A DNA stretch of 34,702 nt from Thermomucor indicae-seudaticae (GCA_000787465.1 JSYX01000341.1:1-34702), one strand, 5' to 3'. Counted from the first letter of the stretch, positions 8,232 through 18,179 are shown. Translations and numbers: made by a program. Notes: generated from the sequence alone by a model not told the origin.

Positions 8232-8744
8232 TCACTCTCTTTCCCTGTGACCACTGAACCGCCGTAAAGGGCACCACCTTTTCTTCGTTCGCGTCACTTC
8301 CCGCAGCTTTACCTCGTACTCAACAGGGCGTGACCAATCCGGATCCACGCTAAAGCCCAATGACTCTATCAAGACCACGCGAATCAGCTGCTGATCGCCC
8401 ACAGCTCGGTCATACAATTGACATTCCACATGAGGCTGGTAAAAGTACGCTTGCCATAGGGTTTCCTGGTTCTTGGGCTCAAAGATTTGCCACCCATGAT
8501 CATCACTTCCAATGACGCGAAAGTACCAAGCGTATCGTGCGGAACGCAGCCATTGCAAGCGCCGATATCTCCAGTATAGGAACGCAATCAGCCGTGGCCA
8601 ACGCATTTGACACCAATGGCGGCGATTGTTCACGGGTTGCTGCGGCGGGTACCCTGCTGCCATACTGGCTGTCGGTTCCATTGCCCGGCGATCTACACGA
8701 GGCGTGAAGGATTGAATATAGGAGGAAACGGGATCTTCAGACAT
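8232..8744 (-). CDS. Trp/Arg-rich protein of unknown family (possible WWE-like fold)
   Basis: 170 residues from ATG 8744, uninterrupted. I do not recognise the family with certainty. Seen: a short polar N-terminus, an Arg/Trp-rich helix-like block (RHWCQMRWPRLIAFLYWRYR), then W-rich beta-like sequence AWYFRVIGSDDHGWQIFEP followed by TLWQAYFYQPHVECQLYD. The spacing of W, W, Q-x-x-x-A-Y and a following beta strand loosely recalls WWE domains, which bind ADP-ribose chains or ubiquitin-pathway partners; this is only an inference. Composition is clearly protein-like and the ATG-to-stop frame is intact. It is isolated, with no near neighbour on its strand. Confidence 0.6.
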   Translation of the reverse strand: MSEDPVSSYIQSFTPRVDRRAMEPTASMAAGYPPQQPVNNRRHWCQMRWPRLIAFLYWRYRRLQWLRSARYAWYFRVIGSDDHGWQIFEPKNQETLWQAYFYQPHVECQLYDRAVGDQQLIRVVLIESLGFSVDPDWSRPVEYEVKLREVTRTKKRWCPLRRFSGHRERE

Positions 8745-9040
8745 GTGTAAGGCGTGAACAGGTCGTCATTGCCGCCGAAACAACAGTAAAGGCAAGTGAA
8801 AGAGATGAAAGGAAGACCAAAAAAGTGAGTCCCTTTTTTAGTGTGTGCCTGGCCAGCTGACCATCGTGGAGTAGTCGTGGATACCGATATCTAAGTTCTA
8901 TCCTTTGCACTAAGGTTACAATGCTTTGCGTCGCTGCGAGATAAAGGCTTGTTACGCCTTGTGTTTTTCATCTCCCCGCTGAACGCTCACACTTCCTTCC
9001 TAATCGATTACGCGATGCTGGCGATAAACACAAGATCTCG

Positions 9041-9061
9041 GTTATTATTATTATTATTATT
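9041..9061. repeat. (TTA)n microsatellite
   Basis: About seven TTA units in tandem in non-coding DNA, useful mainly as a polymorphic marker. Confidence 0.9.
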
Positions 9062-9237
9062 TTCTGTCTCTGAACAAACGTAATGTGGACGTAAACGCGC
9101 CATTTGCCTCGACCAATGGGCTAAGCCGTGAAAATTTGGTTTGTCATCAAGCACGGACCGAAGTTTCCCCGATTATGCATGTCTTTCAAACAGATCAGTG
9201 AAACTCTCGTGTGCATATGTTTCTCGTTCGCATGAGA

Positions 9238-9245
9238 TATATAAA
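9238..9245 (+). promoter_or_regulatory. TATA box of the questin-oxidase-like gene
   Basis: TATATAAA lies 47-54 bp upstream of ATG 9292. This supports that ATG over the in-frame ATGs at 9217 and 9232, which sit at or before the TATA box. Confidence 0.6.
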
Positions 9246-9291
9246 CGTTTCTTTTTCTTCTGCGTCTGCTCGCAAATTCTGCTTTCGTACG

Positions 9292-10816
9292 ATGGCTTCT
9301 TTCACACCTCAAACACCAGCAATCCCGAGTCGGTATGCTTTTATTATACCAGGCGTCACGCCTGATACCTTGCAAACGACCCAACAGCTTCTCGAAAAGA
9401 ACCACAAGGAACATGATATATTCTTTAATCCACAAGGATTTCACAAGTAAGGAATGATTGATGAAGAATAAGAATTCGGCGTCTTAACCATATGCATATA
9501 TAGTCACTTGACCCATCATTTTCTGGCTGCCTATTCCATGGGCGCAAACACGGAGCGCCTCAAGGAAATTTACGACGACCATGCTTCGTATCAACGTAAA
9601 CTTCCTCCACCCGTGCAAGACATCAACCGTGAGAACTTTCGGTCACAGCTCGGTAACCGTGCTGCTTACACGAGCTACCTCGAATTTTTCCAGCGAGAGA
9701 TCGCGGCCCATGGTATGATCGACACCATTCGAAGATTTGTCTGGTCTGGAGATATGCTGGCCCGGACGCTCGGCGGCGCTTACCATCCCATTATCCATTT
9801 GGGCTACGCTGTCGAATTCAACCTGCCACCCTTGGCGGCCGAGGGTCTGGCAATGGCTGCCTGCACTTCCGGCACCCTCAAGCCCGTGATCCCCGACTTG
9901 GGCCCAGCGCAGGACCATCTCACGGCCGTGCAAGCAGCAACTTCTGCTGCCGTCACAAAGGACGCGATATCCAAGCTCGCTACAGACTTTGCGGACACGT
10001 TGGGCTTTGAAAAGAAAAAGGCGGATGAAGTTGACAAGGAAGCGGCAACCGATATGCAAGAGAGCCTCAAGTCAGCCGTGAAAAACAATGCCATCGTCAG
10101 TCTGGCAGAAGAGACCCGACGCGATAGAGAGCTTGATGGTGTGGTCAAGTTCAAGGACGAGAGCAAGCTTCCGACACTATTGGAGAACGAAAAGGCAGTA
10201 CGCAAAATGGTTGCTTATGCATCTCGCTGGAAAGTGCACGGTAAGCTGGTTACATTTTTCCCATGGCTACACCCAATTAACTAACTCTCACCCTCTCGCA
10301 CACGCAGAGAGCTTGGAGGACATACAAGCCAAATTGAGAGAGCTTTATGAGGGCGCCACACTTTGCTATGCTGCGTCTGGTATACGAGAACAAGGCGTGA
10401 AACTCGACTTTTTCTTGGTTCATGCAGTGACGTCCATTCATGCTGTTCATTCACTGGTGCCTTACCTGAGTCCCAAGGAAGCAGCCCTCTTGCTCCAAGG
10501 TCACGCTGCCACTACCCTCTGCTACTACGTTTCCCGTGGTCGTCCAAGCTTACAAGTTGATCTGCTCTTGAACTATGAATCGAAAACGCCGTCAAAGAAA
10601 GTCAATCCATGGCTCGACGTTATTGACCGTGCAATTCATGCGGTTGAAGTACATACCATCAAAGCCGTTCGTGCTCTGGCGCTCGGGCAGATTATGTATG
10701 GGCACCATGATGTCGACACATTTGCCAAAGCTTGGCTCAAAGCGGCCGAACTTACTCTCGATCAGAATGGTGAATGGGACCATAATGGTATTGGCTTTGA
10801 TGAGGACTGGCAATAA
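9292..10816 (+). CDS. Questin oxidase-like (DUF4243) family oxidoreductase (3 exons)
   Basis: Exons: 9292-9446, 9504-10240, 10308-10816; 466 residues. The family includes fungal questin oxidase and the aflatoxin-pathway protein AflY, linked to Baeyer-Villiger-type ring opening of anthraquinones. Seen: GFHNHLTHHFLAAYSMGA across the first junction, the motif block ENFRSQLGNRAAYTSYLEFF, GGAYHPIIHLGYAVEFN, and a C-terminal FFLVHAVTSIHAVHSLVPY with conserved histidines suited to cofactor or metal binding. Introns are 57 and 67 nt with CTAAC-like branch points. No polyketide synthase or other secondary-metabolism gene is in the window, so the substrate is unknown and a role in primary detoxification is equally possible. 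Confidence 0.86.
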
Positions 10817-11399
10817 GCCTGCCTAGTAACTCGTAACTTCTTTCTTTGAAACATATGTAATATCTACCTCTCGTGTGAATGAATGCTGGAATTCCAAATA
10901 TAGTTGTTGTGAACTCGAAAGGCCTCTCGGAAATGCGAAAGGTCGTGATCCAAGCACCCCAGAATCTTGTAGAAACAACTGGGAAGGATTCCTTTTGCCC
11001 TTCGCGATTCCAATGCTCTGTCCGCAGCACGATGAAGTTTCACAAGCCTATACAACACAAGCTTACATAACCCTTCCGGGCAAGGAAAAACGACTCGTTG
11101 GCTTCATCAGTGTAGCGCGCAATGTCCGAGAGGTAGAAAAGAGGATTTTGCCCTTGCGCGTTTCATTTTTAATCCGTTCGCCTGTTTCCTGTCAAAGCCT
11201 CTCCACTGTCCGATGACGATCCTTGTTATTGACGCTTGAGACAATTCATCTGCAAACGATCTTATCGACAGCTTTATTGTCGAAACGTTATCCCGCAATT
11301 CCGATCATGAAAACATATAAATAAGACCCCTCTTCGTAGCTAATGCCAATAGATCTCTAATCGAGAATAAACACCGGCTAAACAGTCTCACCGTACTTC
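10817..11399. other. Intergenic region with a lone TATA-like site
   Basis: No gene recognised. ATATAAATAAG near 11314, followed by a CT-rich stretch (11390-11425), looks like a plus-strand core promoter, but no ATG-initiated protein-like frame follows it. It might drive a non-coding transcript. Confidence 0.4.
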
Positions 11400-11753
11400 T
11401 CAGTCTCTACGTTTCTCTCTTCTTTCATAATAAATTAAACAATACGACACCCTCGCACCAAAGACGTCCTTGTATCTTGATCTTTTTTCCAAGGCGCAAT
11501 CGTCGATATTTCGCAGTGTAGCTGCTCCTAAACCCGAGATACACCATGATGATGAGGTGGGCGGAAGAAAGAAACATGTCTGCAATTACTCACCTCTTTC
11601 AATCGCTTCAATCTTCGTTTGCCTCTTCAAATCGAGGACGCGTACCCTGACCGATTCAGGGGTATTAAAAACTCCTCGTGCGACCTCTTCAACGTCTGAT
11701 TGATCGAGGCGCTGCCATAAACGGTTTCGCACACGCTCAACAGATCCCTCTCA
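11400..11753 (-). pseudogene. Coding-like continuation downstream of an in-frame TGA
   Basis: Directly after the TGA that ends the ORF at 11751-12197, the same frame stays open for 52 codons (11750-11594) with convincing composition (RLWQRLDQSDVEEVARGVF, then RVRVLDLKRQTKIEAI). It runs into a clean donor GTGAGT at 11593. A matching acceptor GGTTTAG ends at about 11528, and a further open stretch reaches a stop at 11400. This is a decayed gene, a gene with a very short intron covering the TGA, or stop-codon readthrough. The family is not recognised. Confidence 0.4.
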
Positions 11754-12197
11754 CTGCCAGTGCTCGATCAGCGCCACTGGATGCCATTTGCCGCATCGGG
11801 CCAAAAGAAGTTTCTGCTCCTGTTCATCTGTGTCAGCGTAAAGGGCGTCTGAGGCAGCGAGTATCGCATCGTCGCGGTTTAGAGTTGCATTCACCAGTGG
11901 TGTGAAAGGTTTATCTACAAAATATGACTCCTTCTCAATTCGCTGCATCTTAATATCCGGCAGAAAGGCGTCTTCATCATCCTTTGAGTTTGCGGATGCC
12001 TGATCATTATCATGATGCTCTCGTTTCTTTTTCCACAGTGAGCCTGTCCACTTTCGGCAACATGCTCCACATTTGCGCCATGGTTCTTCTGGATATGCGT
12101 TTTCAACGTAACAGTGGCGGCGTTGGCGCTTTTGCAATCCGGAAAGAGAGCAGCAAATGCCCAACCGAGGGACAAAGCAGCAAACACTAACCGGCAT
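11751..12197 (-). CDS. Hypothetical protein, possibly the 5' part of an interrupted gene
   Basis: 148 residues from ATG 12197. The first third is Cys/Arg-rich (WRKCGACCRKWTGSLWKKK); the rest is acidic and protein-like, with ASDALYADTDEQEQKLLLAR and CGKWHPVALIEHWQ before the TGA. I do not recognise it. A shifted minus-strand frame and an acidic plus-strand frame (12157-12438) overlap its start, so the 5' boundary is uncertain and an upstream intron is possible. The downstream in-frame coding-like stretch (11750-11594) suggests that the gene originally continued past the TGA. Confidence 0.4.
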   Translation of the reverse strand: MPVSVCCFVPRLGICCSLSGLQKRQRRHCYVENAYPEEPWRKCGACCRKWTGSLWKKKREHHDNDQASANSKDDEDAFLPDIKMQRIEKESYFVDKPFTPLVNATLNRDDAILAASDALYADTDEQEQKLLLARCGKWHPVALIEHWQ

Positions 12198-13363
12198 TCA
12201 GACGTCAGCAGCACCGTTGCCAGCTGATTCCGATCACGACGATTTCGGTGCGGTCTTCGGCTTCGATGACGACGATGTCCCAGTGGCTCGCGCGTCTGTC
12301 CCTCGTCCTGTTTTCGTGTCTTCGAGTGAAGAACGTAATTCGGCTGATCTGGCGGTGCTTTTACCTTCACTTGTCAAAGCCTATAAACCAACAACACCGC
12401 GATGGGAGGCAATATCGTGCGTTCTCTATGGTAAATGATGCAGTTACCGGTGTCCGCGTACACCACGGGGTCAGTGTCCCCATGTAATGACGCCCAAAGA
12501 TGACGACGTGGCACTCGCCCCGCATGACGAATCACCCAGCCGTAACAAAGGAGGCTCGCAGACCGCCCAACACGATTGCAGACTCAAAAGTCCTCCATTC
12601 TTGATGGCGCGATGATGTCCAGACAGGATTGCCGCCTCCAATATGGCAACGTGATGTTTACTTGCAGCGATGAAAGGCGGAGTGCCCTTAAGCAAATAAC
12701 AGAAGGCAAGAGAAAGAAGGTAAAAAATGAAAAGGACTGTTCCGTCCATTATATATGGTCTGATGATGTCAGCCATAAGTTTCATGCAACTTGTCTGTTT
12801 CATGTGATTCTTGGTAAAACTGGATCCTCACTTGTTTATCGAAAATCTTTTCTGGTTTCACATTCGGTTTGGAGAATATGCAATAAGTCTAACAGGTTGG
12901 AATCATGATATTAAGACGGACCGGTAAGCCTAACTTTTGCTTCAATCAGGGTAATAGGAGGTTGATATTTTCTTACAGACTGCGTTTTGCAAATGATAAG
13001 GTGTCCGCCACTGCCAACGAGAAGACATCACAAAATATCCAGCTTCTGTTGGAAGCCGAGTTTAGTCCAGAATAATGTCTACCTTTCTCCCTCTCACCCT
13101 TCTATTCTTGTCGCGCTTATGATATCAAATTTGGAGTGGTCTTTCATTTGGCTCGCAAAGATTATAAGCAAGCACCCCCAGATCCACTAATCCTACAAGG
13201 TTTTACACAGAGAAAGAAGGGTATCCAGAAACGCTTGTTAAAGTAGATTGACACGCGGTAACCTTTGAACCAGAGAGCTCTCCAGTGGCTATCCGCGCGT
13301 GTTTAAGCGAACTCTGAAACCTGATAAACAGGCAATATTCCCATGTCGCTTCAAATCGCTGTC
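12198..13363. other. Interval without a supported gene
   Basis: It contains scattered open frames on both strands (12157-12438 plus, 12471-12803 minus, 12576-12908 plus), none with a recognisable motif. It separates the candidate broken gene from the 3' end of the Aven homologue. Confidence 0.45.
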
Positions 13364-14700
13364 TTATCCGAGTATCTCATCCAGCCACGCTTCATCGTCT
13401 TCTTTTCTTGTTGCAGGGGGTTTCGACGGCTTCGGTAAAGATGGCTTGACTAAACTTGGTTTGTGTGATGGTTTTTCTGCAATGATGATGATGATGATGA
13501 GTATGATGAGTTCTGGCTTCCAGGAGGTTGTAAGCCGTGTCCTACCTTTATTTTGAGGGATTGGCGGCCTCCCCGGTCCCGCAGTGTCCTCCAGAGTTTT
13601 GGATGCTTTAAGATGAAGCATGAGACGACAAGCACAACAGTCATGCGATAGTGGCTGCCAAGTTGCTTACATGAAGCTTTGTCTGAACCTGCGTCCATCG
13701 CCAACAACTCCTCCAGATCGTCTACGCCCCCAATCAGTTTTGTGGCGTCAGGTCTTTGGCTCTGCTATTCTTACCATCCTCTTCTGGCTCCTTCTGCACG
13801 ACTTTAGTAGTTGTTGCGTGCGCTAGCTGGTGACTTGAACCATCATTCCGTAAGAAGATGCCATCTTTTGTTTGCCCAGTTCCTGTCACGATCGACGACG
13901 ACTTGAAAAGGATGACGCCTCGAGAGTTTTTGGCAAAAGCAGGCACTAGTGGCTTTTCCAACGTAACCGGTCTTTGCTTAAGGGCGAGCTCCATCTTTTG
14001 AACCGTCTCCTTTAGTGATCAGTCTGTTACCCTCCTTCCAAGCGTTTTTTTACCAATTCTGCGTCTTGTTCTGCCAAATCAAGTACAGCTTGACTATCGG
14101 CTTGGGATAGGATACTTTCGAATTGATCGAGATTCACCTGAAACAGCGATTGTTCTGGCGCAACAGGCTCTACATCCCAAGCCTGCTCTTCTCTGAATTT
14201 AAAGTAGGCCGAACCCGAGGCGTCGTCTTTGTGATTGTCAACCGAACGCTCTGTTATGCGATAACGTTTGGTACTGACCTGTCTTTTCAAGCATATCCAC
14301 GAGGTTGGTTGTTTCTCGGTCGATACCCATTTCAGCATCCTGTTGTAATTCGTCTGACGCATACTGTAAGCCATAATAATGCATTGGCATGCATTGAACC
14401 GATCGGTATACCTTCCAAAGACATTTCTTCATAGCGGCTCGCATTGCTGACGATCTTTCGTCGTGAATATTTTCTAGATCGCTCTTTTGCAATAGCTTCG
14501 GACTCTTCACGTTGTTGCTGTATGGAAGGTAATTCGCCGTTACGTCTTCTAATAGCAGCAATGCTGGTTCCGGTGTCGCGAGCTTTTGCTGCATTTTGCC
14601 TTCGACGTTCGGCAATTTCGGCTGCTGTTGTGTCCCCTTGATGTTTTTTTCGCGCTTGATATCGTCGCGATGCTTTAGCTTTGTACTCGTCTGGACGCAT
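13364..14700 (-). CDS. Aven-like apoptosis / DNA-damage regulator homologue (7 exons)
   Basis: Exons: 14700-14412, 14353-14279, 14226-14054, 14009-13775, 13721-13671, 13605-13546, 13476-13364; 331 residues. Seen: a basic Arg/Lys/Ala-rich N-terminus in place of the animal RGG region; YSRRKIVSNASRYEEM, matching the animal Aven block SRREIVSNWDRY; FKFREEQAWDVEP, matching FRFAEEKEWDSE; a VNLDQFESILSQADSQAVLD helix; DLEELLAMDAG, like the late leucine motif; and the terminal DDEAWLDEILG, like EDWLDSMI. Animal Aven binds Bcl-xL and Apaf-1, activates ATM, and helps translate G-quadruplex mRNAs through its RGG box. Fungi lack the classical Apaf-1/Bcl-2 partners, so a checkpoint or RNA role is likelier here (inference). 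Introns are 44-69 nt, the 44-nt one unusually short. Confidence 0.85.
13481..13507. repeat. (ATG)n microsatellite in the last Aven-homologue intron
   Basis: A tandem ATG/CAT tract occupies the 3' end of intron 6 (13545-13477), next to the acceptor on the minus strand. Length variation here could alter the branch point to acceptor distance. Confidence 0.8.
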
Positions 14701-15032
14701 GTTCTGAACACTTAGATCAACGAAAAATGTTGTCAATCCAATTTTGGTGATCTGGGCTGACTTCAATGACAGCGCACTGTTCGGATCAAAGACAGACTGA
14801 TTATACTGGCCACACTAGCTACAATTCAACGTGGCAGAATTGATCTTTTATAACGGTTTTGTATGTATATACAGACATGTCAATGAAAGCGCACATTCGG
14901 TATACAATTGCAGATAAAGTATATACCGGCTCCCTCTAGATGCAGGATTGATGCTTTCTCTTTTTTCTTGTGAGGGTAGTGTGAATATGCGGTAGAATGC
15001 TTTTGGACGAAATGGTATATAAAGGAGAACGA
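14701..15032. other. Spacer between the PDK/BCKDK-family gene and the Aven homologue
   Basis: Promoter side of the Aven homologue and 3' side of the kinase, both on the minus strand. The open frame extends a little upstream of ATG 14700 but that ATG matches the family start. No TATA box or other gene is clear. Confidence 0.5.
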
Positions 15033-16578
15033 TTAACTTCGAGCCATGTGGCTTCTGCTCCAGCCATCGGTTTGCGCCTTCTTTGATTGAGATTCGTGTT
15101 CTTTCTCCATGGGTGATAGCCCGTCTATAGCCGACCAGGATAACGGGTCTTCTTCAAACCCCAGGTTCTCAGCCTTTGTGCCAAGTCTGGGTATCCGGAG
15201 ATAGGCATCAGTACCGTAACCCTCAAGCGTCATCACTTGCAGCTCGCCGCCCCAGTATTCTGCATACACCCGGCTCATTGGTAAACCCATTCCAAGATGA
15301 GCTTGGCCTAGATCAGCAGCCTGGTTCGCTCGTTCATCGATACTCGTAGGCATCCGATGGACTTGACTAAAATGCCGAAAGTCACCTGTTGGTGCCCTTG
15401 CCTGGTATGACCATAATCCTGGATATCGGTCTTGTGGGATTCCGCCGCCCTGGTCCGATACCCGGAAAAAGACATCCGTTTCGTTGGCGCTCACTGTCAG
15501 CTGGATAGGAGGATAGCCTGAAGGGTTGTCGCGATTGGTTGACATGGTAAACCTCACTGCGTTGCTAAGAAGCTCAAAGAGGATATACTCAATATGTTCA
15601 GGTACCTAGATCATCTCGTTAACCAACCCCTCTGCAGAGACTCCAAGTGATGATCCTTACATAGGCAAAGACGATCTCGCTTGGATCCTCAGCTTGCCGC
15701 AATCCTTGTGTGTTATCCGGACGCACGTCTACTTGGATTGCTGGCAGTGGCCGATCGATCTGAAGATTTTTAGCGTACACAGTTTCAGCGTGCCGTCTGA
15801 CAAGCTGCGATGCTCTCTCGACCAAGTCGCGTGCTGAACACCGTACAAAGATGATACCGACGTAGCCATCCCCTTCGCCCATCATATCCCATCCGTGATC
15901 GAATGCATCCGTGAGTGCGAGATGCTGCTCTGCCAACATGCGCCGTGAGATCCGTGACCGCAACATGCGATTCACGAACCGATCGAGGTCATGAGAACCG
16001 TGATAATAGGCAGCACATTCCGTCACGCCCAGGGCCAGCCGAGGCACAACTAACTGACCGTCCTCAAGCAAAGCACGCAGTGACTCGCAGAACCGAGCAT
16101 TGTCCTCCAAACTCTTGATCTCCGGATGTTTCCGAAGCTTCTCAAACGCGCCCCAATAAAGTCGATAAATAAATTCGATATGCGGATTCGTGCCCACAAA
16201 GAACGGAAGCTGCTGGAAGTCGCGGATACGGTGCGCCAGCCGCACAAGAAGCTCGTTTCGGACCCAGTTGGCAGACTTGATCAGCCGATCGCCTGTCATT
16301 TGTCGACCGAAAAAGATGTACTGCCTCAGAGTGCCAGGGTTCACCGGTCGCCGCACATAGTCTTCAAGTACTTTGGTTTGGTAAAAGTGGTACGGCGAGT
16401 CGGACTGTACAGAGTCTAGTAATGCCATGCGTGGCAATCTTTCGGAACCTGATCGGTTATGCGCTGCCGTCGTGGCCTTGTCGCAATTCACAGGTGTACT
16501 GCAAAATCTCTGCAGTTGGACTCTAGAGACGGAATGCCATCGTGAAGCACGCCTCGTCAGTACAGTCAGACGATGCAT
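15033..16578 (-). CDS. Mitochondrial PDK/BCKDK-family protein kinase (2 exons)
   Basis: Exons: 16578-15661 and 15605-15033, with a 55-nt intron; 496 residues. Role of the family: ATP-dependent Ser kinases of the GHKL fold that phosphorylate and inactivate the E1 of the pyruvate or branched-chain 2-oxoacid dehydrogenase complex in the mitochondrial matrix. Seen: an Arg-rich presequence without acidic residues (MHRLTVLTRRASRWHSVSRV); the N-terminal four-helix domain with HFYQTKVLEDY, ELLVRLAHRIRDFQQLPF and ARFCESLRALLEDG; the N-box FELLSNAVRF (E317, N321); the G1 box VSDQGGGI (D357); the G2 box GMGLPMSRVYAEYWGG; and GTDAYLRI. HRI-x-x-F-x-x-LPF and the helix spacing resemble BCKDK somewhat more than animal PDK1-4, but fungal members of both types are similar. 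It is longer than the usual 400 residues because of the presequence and a polar C-terminal tail. Confidence 0.94.
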
Positions 16579-16853
16579 TAGGAGAGAGAGAGGCAGCAGC
16601 AACTGATGTGAGACCAGCTGACTTTGTTTTTCTGATCAAACAGAAACTGTCTCTAATCAATTTGGGCATGACAAATCTTGTTTCTAAAGGCCGAATCACT
16701 ATCTGACCATCGTGCCCTCTCTGCATCGATTCATATGCTTATTATTTCCATGGAATTTCAAGACAAAAAGAGAGATTTTTGACAATTCGTTTCAGAGTTA
16801 CACCAACTGAAAAGAAAAGGTCCATGATCCAAGGTGATATTCGTTGCGTGTAG
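16579..16853. other. Spacer upstream of the PDK/BCKDK-family gene
   Basis: Contains the promoter of the kinase and the 3' end of the IF1-like mini-gene, all minus strand. An in-frame extension of the kinase ORF begins only with a TTG at 16602, so ATG 16578 is preferred. Confidence 0.5.
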
Positions 16854-17161
16854 CTATGTCCCATGATGGCCCATCCATTGCTTCTTTTTGAGTTTGACGA
16901 CTTGCTGCTTCAGATCTTCAGCCACCTTCTGGTGCTCAAGCAATGCATCTCGCAGCATCAAGAGTCGTTGATGGCTCTGACTCAACCTGTGTCAACGCCT
17001 CTGCTCTCTTTGTGCAACCTAAATCGGCTTACGATCGCTCTGATTGCCCAGTGATTCTCCGTTCCCTTTGGATTGGCCCCGGCGTCACCTTGAGTTTGAA
17101 GATGCCGCCACTGATACAGCGATGCTCTGGCAGTCCTTCGCAGTGCTGGTTTGACAAACAT
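16854..17161 (-). CDS. IF1-like mitochondrial F1F0-ATPase inhibitor (2 exons, 83 residues)
   Basis: Exons: 17161-17033 and 16976-16854, joined by a 56-nt GT-AG intron (GTAAGC donor, TCAG acceptor, GTTGACAC branch). Seen: a basic presequence MFVKPALRRTARASLYQW, a Gly/Asn/Lys-rich linker, ENHWAIRAI aligning with the inhibitory segment of IF1 proteins, then an amphipathic coiled-coil helix (LLMLRDALLEHQKVAEDLKQ). Total length equals yeast Inh1 (about 85). Known role: binds F1-ATPase at low matrix pH and blocks ATP hydrolysis. Divergent: the FxxRE motif before the helix is not evident. An alternative splice to another frame is possible, so the call rests on length, presequence and coiled coil rather than on strong identity. 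It lies tail-to-head with the mitochondrial kinase. Confidence 0.55.
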
Positions 17162-18166
17162 GAGAGTGAGAAGAAAAGCGATGGAGTCTTTTTTCTTACT
17201 GCCGCTTTATAATTGGTCGCTGTGGGAACCATTCGACACACATTTTCCCAACATAGAAAGTCTTTTGTACAGTACATATCGCGCGCGCTTTTCTTTTCCT
17301 TCCAATGAGATGCTCTTGACAATCATTTTAACGGGACACGAGGACTTGCTGAACTTCGTATAAAATGAGTAAAAGTTCACTATGCGCCTTGGACTATGCT
17401 GGCCTTCAAAGCCGGTAGAGACAACGGAATGCTTTTGTGGTATTATAAAAGGAAACGACAAGTAGATCTGGGTGTCCCATCCAAGTTACGTCGATTACTG
17501 GACATGTGTCACTCTACCATCTCCGCTAGAGTCGTATTAGATGAAGTTCGGTAGCGTAGGGATAGCTCATTCTCCTTCTCGTCGTAAACGCACGTGTGGA
17601 GTCCCCTCGTACCTCTTGGTTACCTATCATCATCCACCTCTATTGATCCTACCCATCCATCATCATATACGACAGTTTTTAACAACGAAAGCTAAGGTCG
17701 GTTTCACTGACGGTTACTATGTGGGATGAAGAGCTCTCGCGTTGTTTCTACGCCATCCGCTGCCTACCGCGACGGGGACTTACAGATACCAATTCCCTCT
17801 GCATTATGCTGTAATATCCGTCTGAACGATTTTCGGGGTGCCTTACCGTCTGGACAGGACATCTCGCTAAAGGCGCAGGAGCGCATTTGCCTTGTGAAGG
17901 CTTTATTCAGCCATCCTTGTTCTGTGATTAATAACAGTTGGCGGCAAAGACAGTATCCGGGCAACATAGCTTCCGCTGTCCGCTAGCTGTTCCCGAAAAA
18001 AGCAGCACGAAAGAAGTGCTCATCCCCCCCTACACCAGGACCAGTTACGTATGTCGTCCAAGAATTGTTCATAAACTGAAATTCCCGAATGTCTTCGGTA
18101 CAACTCGTGTTAGATATCCGACATGGTTGAAGGGGGGTTGGGGCTGGCATAGCGCTGAGACCGCAG

Positions 18167-18179
18167 GTTGCCAGGCAAC
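18167..18179. promoter_or_regulatory. RFX-type X-box-like palindrome
   Basis: GTTGCC-A-GGCAAC has perfect 6-bp arms and fits the X-box pattern recognised by RFX proteins (including yeast Crt1), whose half sites are separated by 0-3 bp. It sits about 200 bp before ATG 18375 and 150 bp before the TATA box. Binding is inferred only. Confidence 0.4.

Larger units (their letters stand above)
8745..9291. other. Divergent intergenic region with (TTA)n microsatellite and TATA box
   Basis: This region separates the minus-strand Trp-rich ORF from the questin-oxidase-like gene. It has a (TTA)n tract at about 9041-9061 and TATATAAA at 9238-9245, which serves the downstream gene. No gene is seen. Confidence 0.5.

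Noticed and set aside
12157..12438. Acidic plus-strand frame (DHDDFGAVFGFDDDD)
   Set aside because: It overlaps minus-strand frames in the broken-gene area and has no recognised family. It may be a real exon of an unknown gene but support is too thin.
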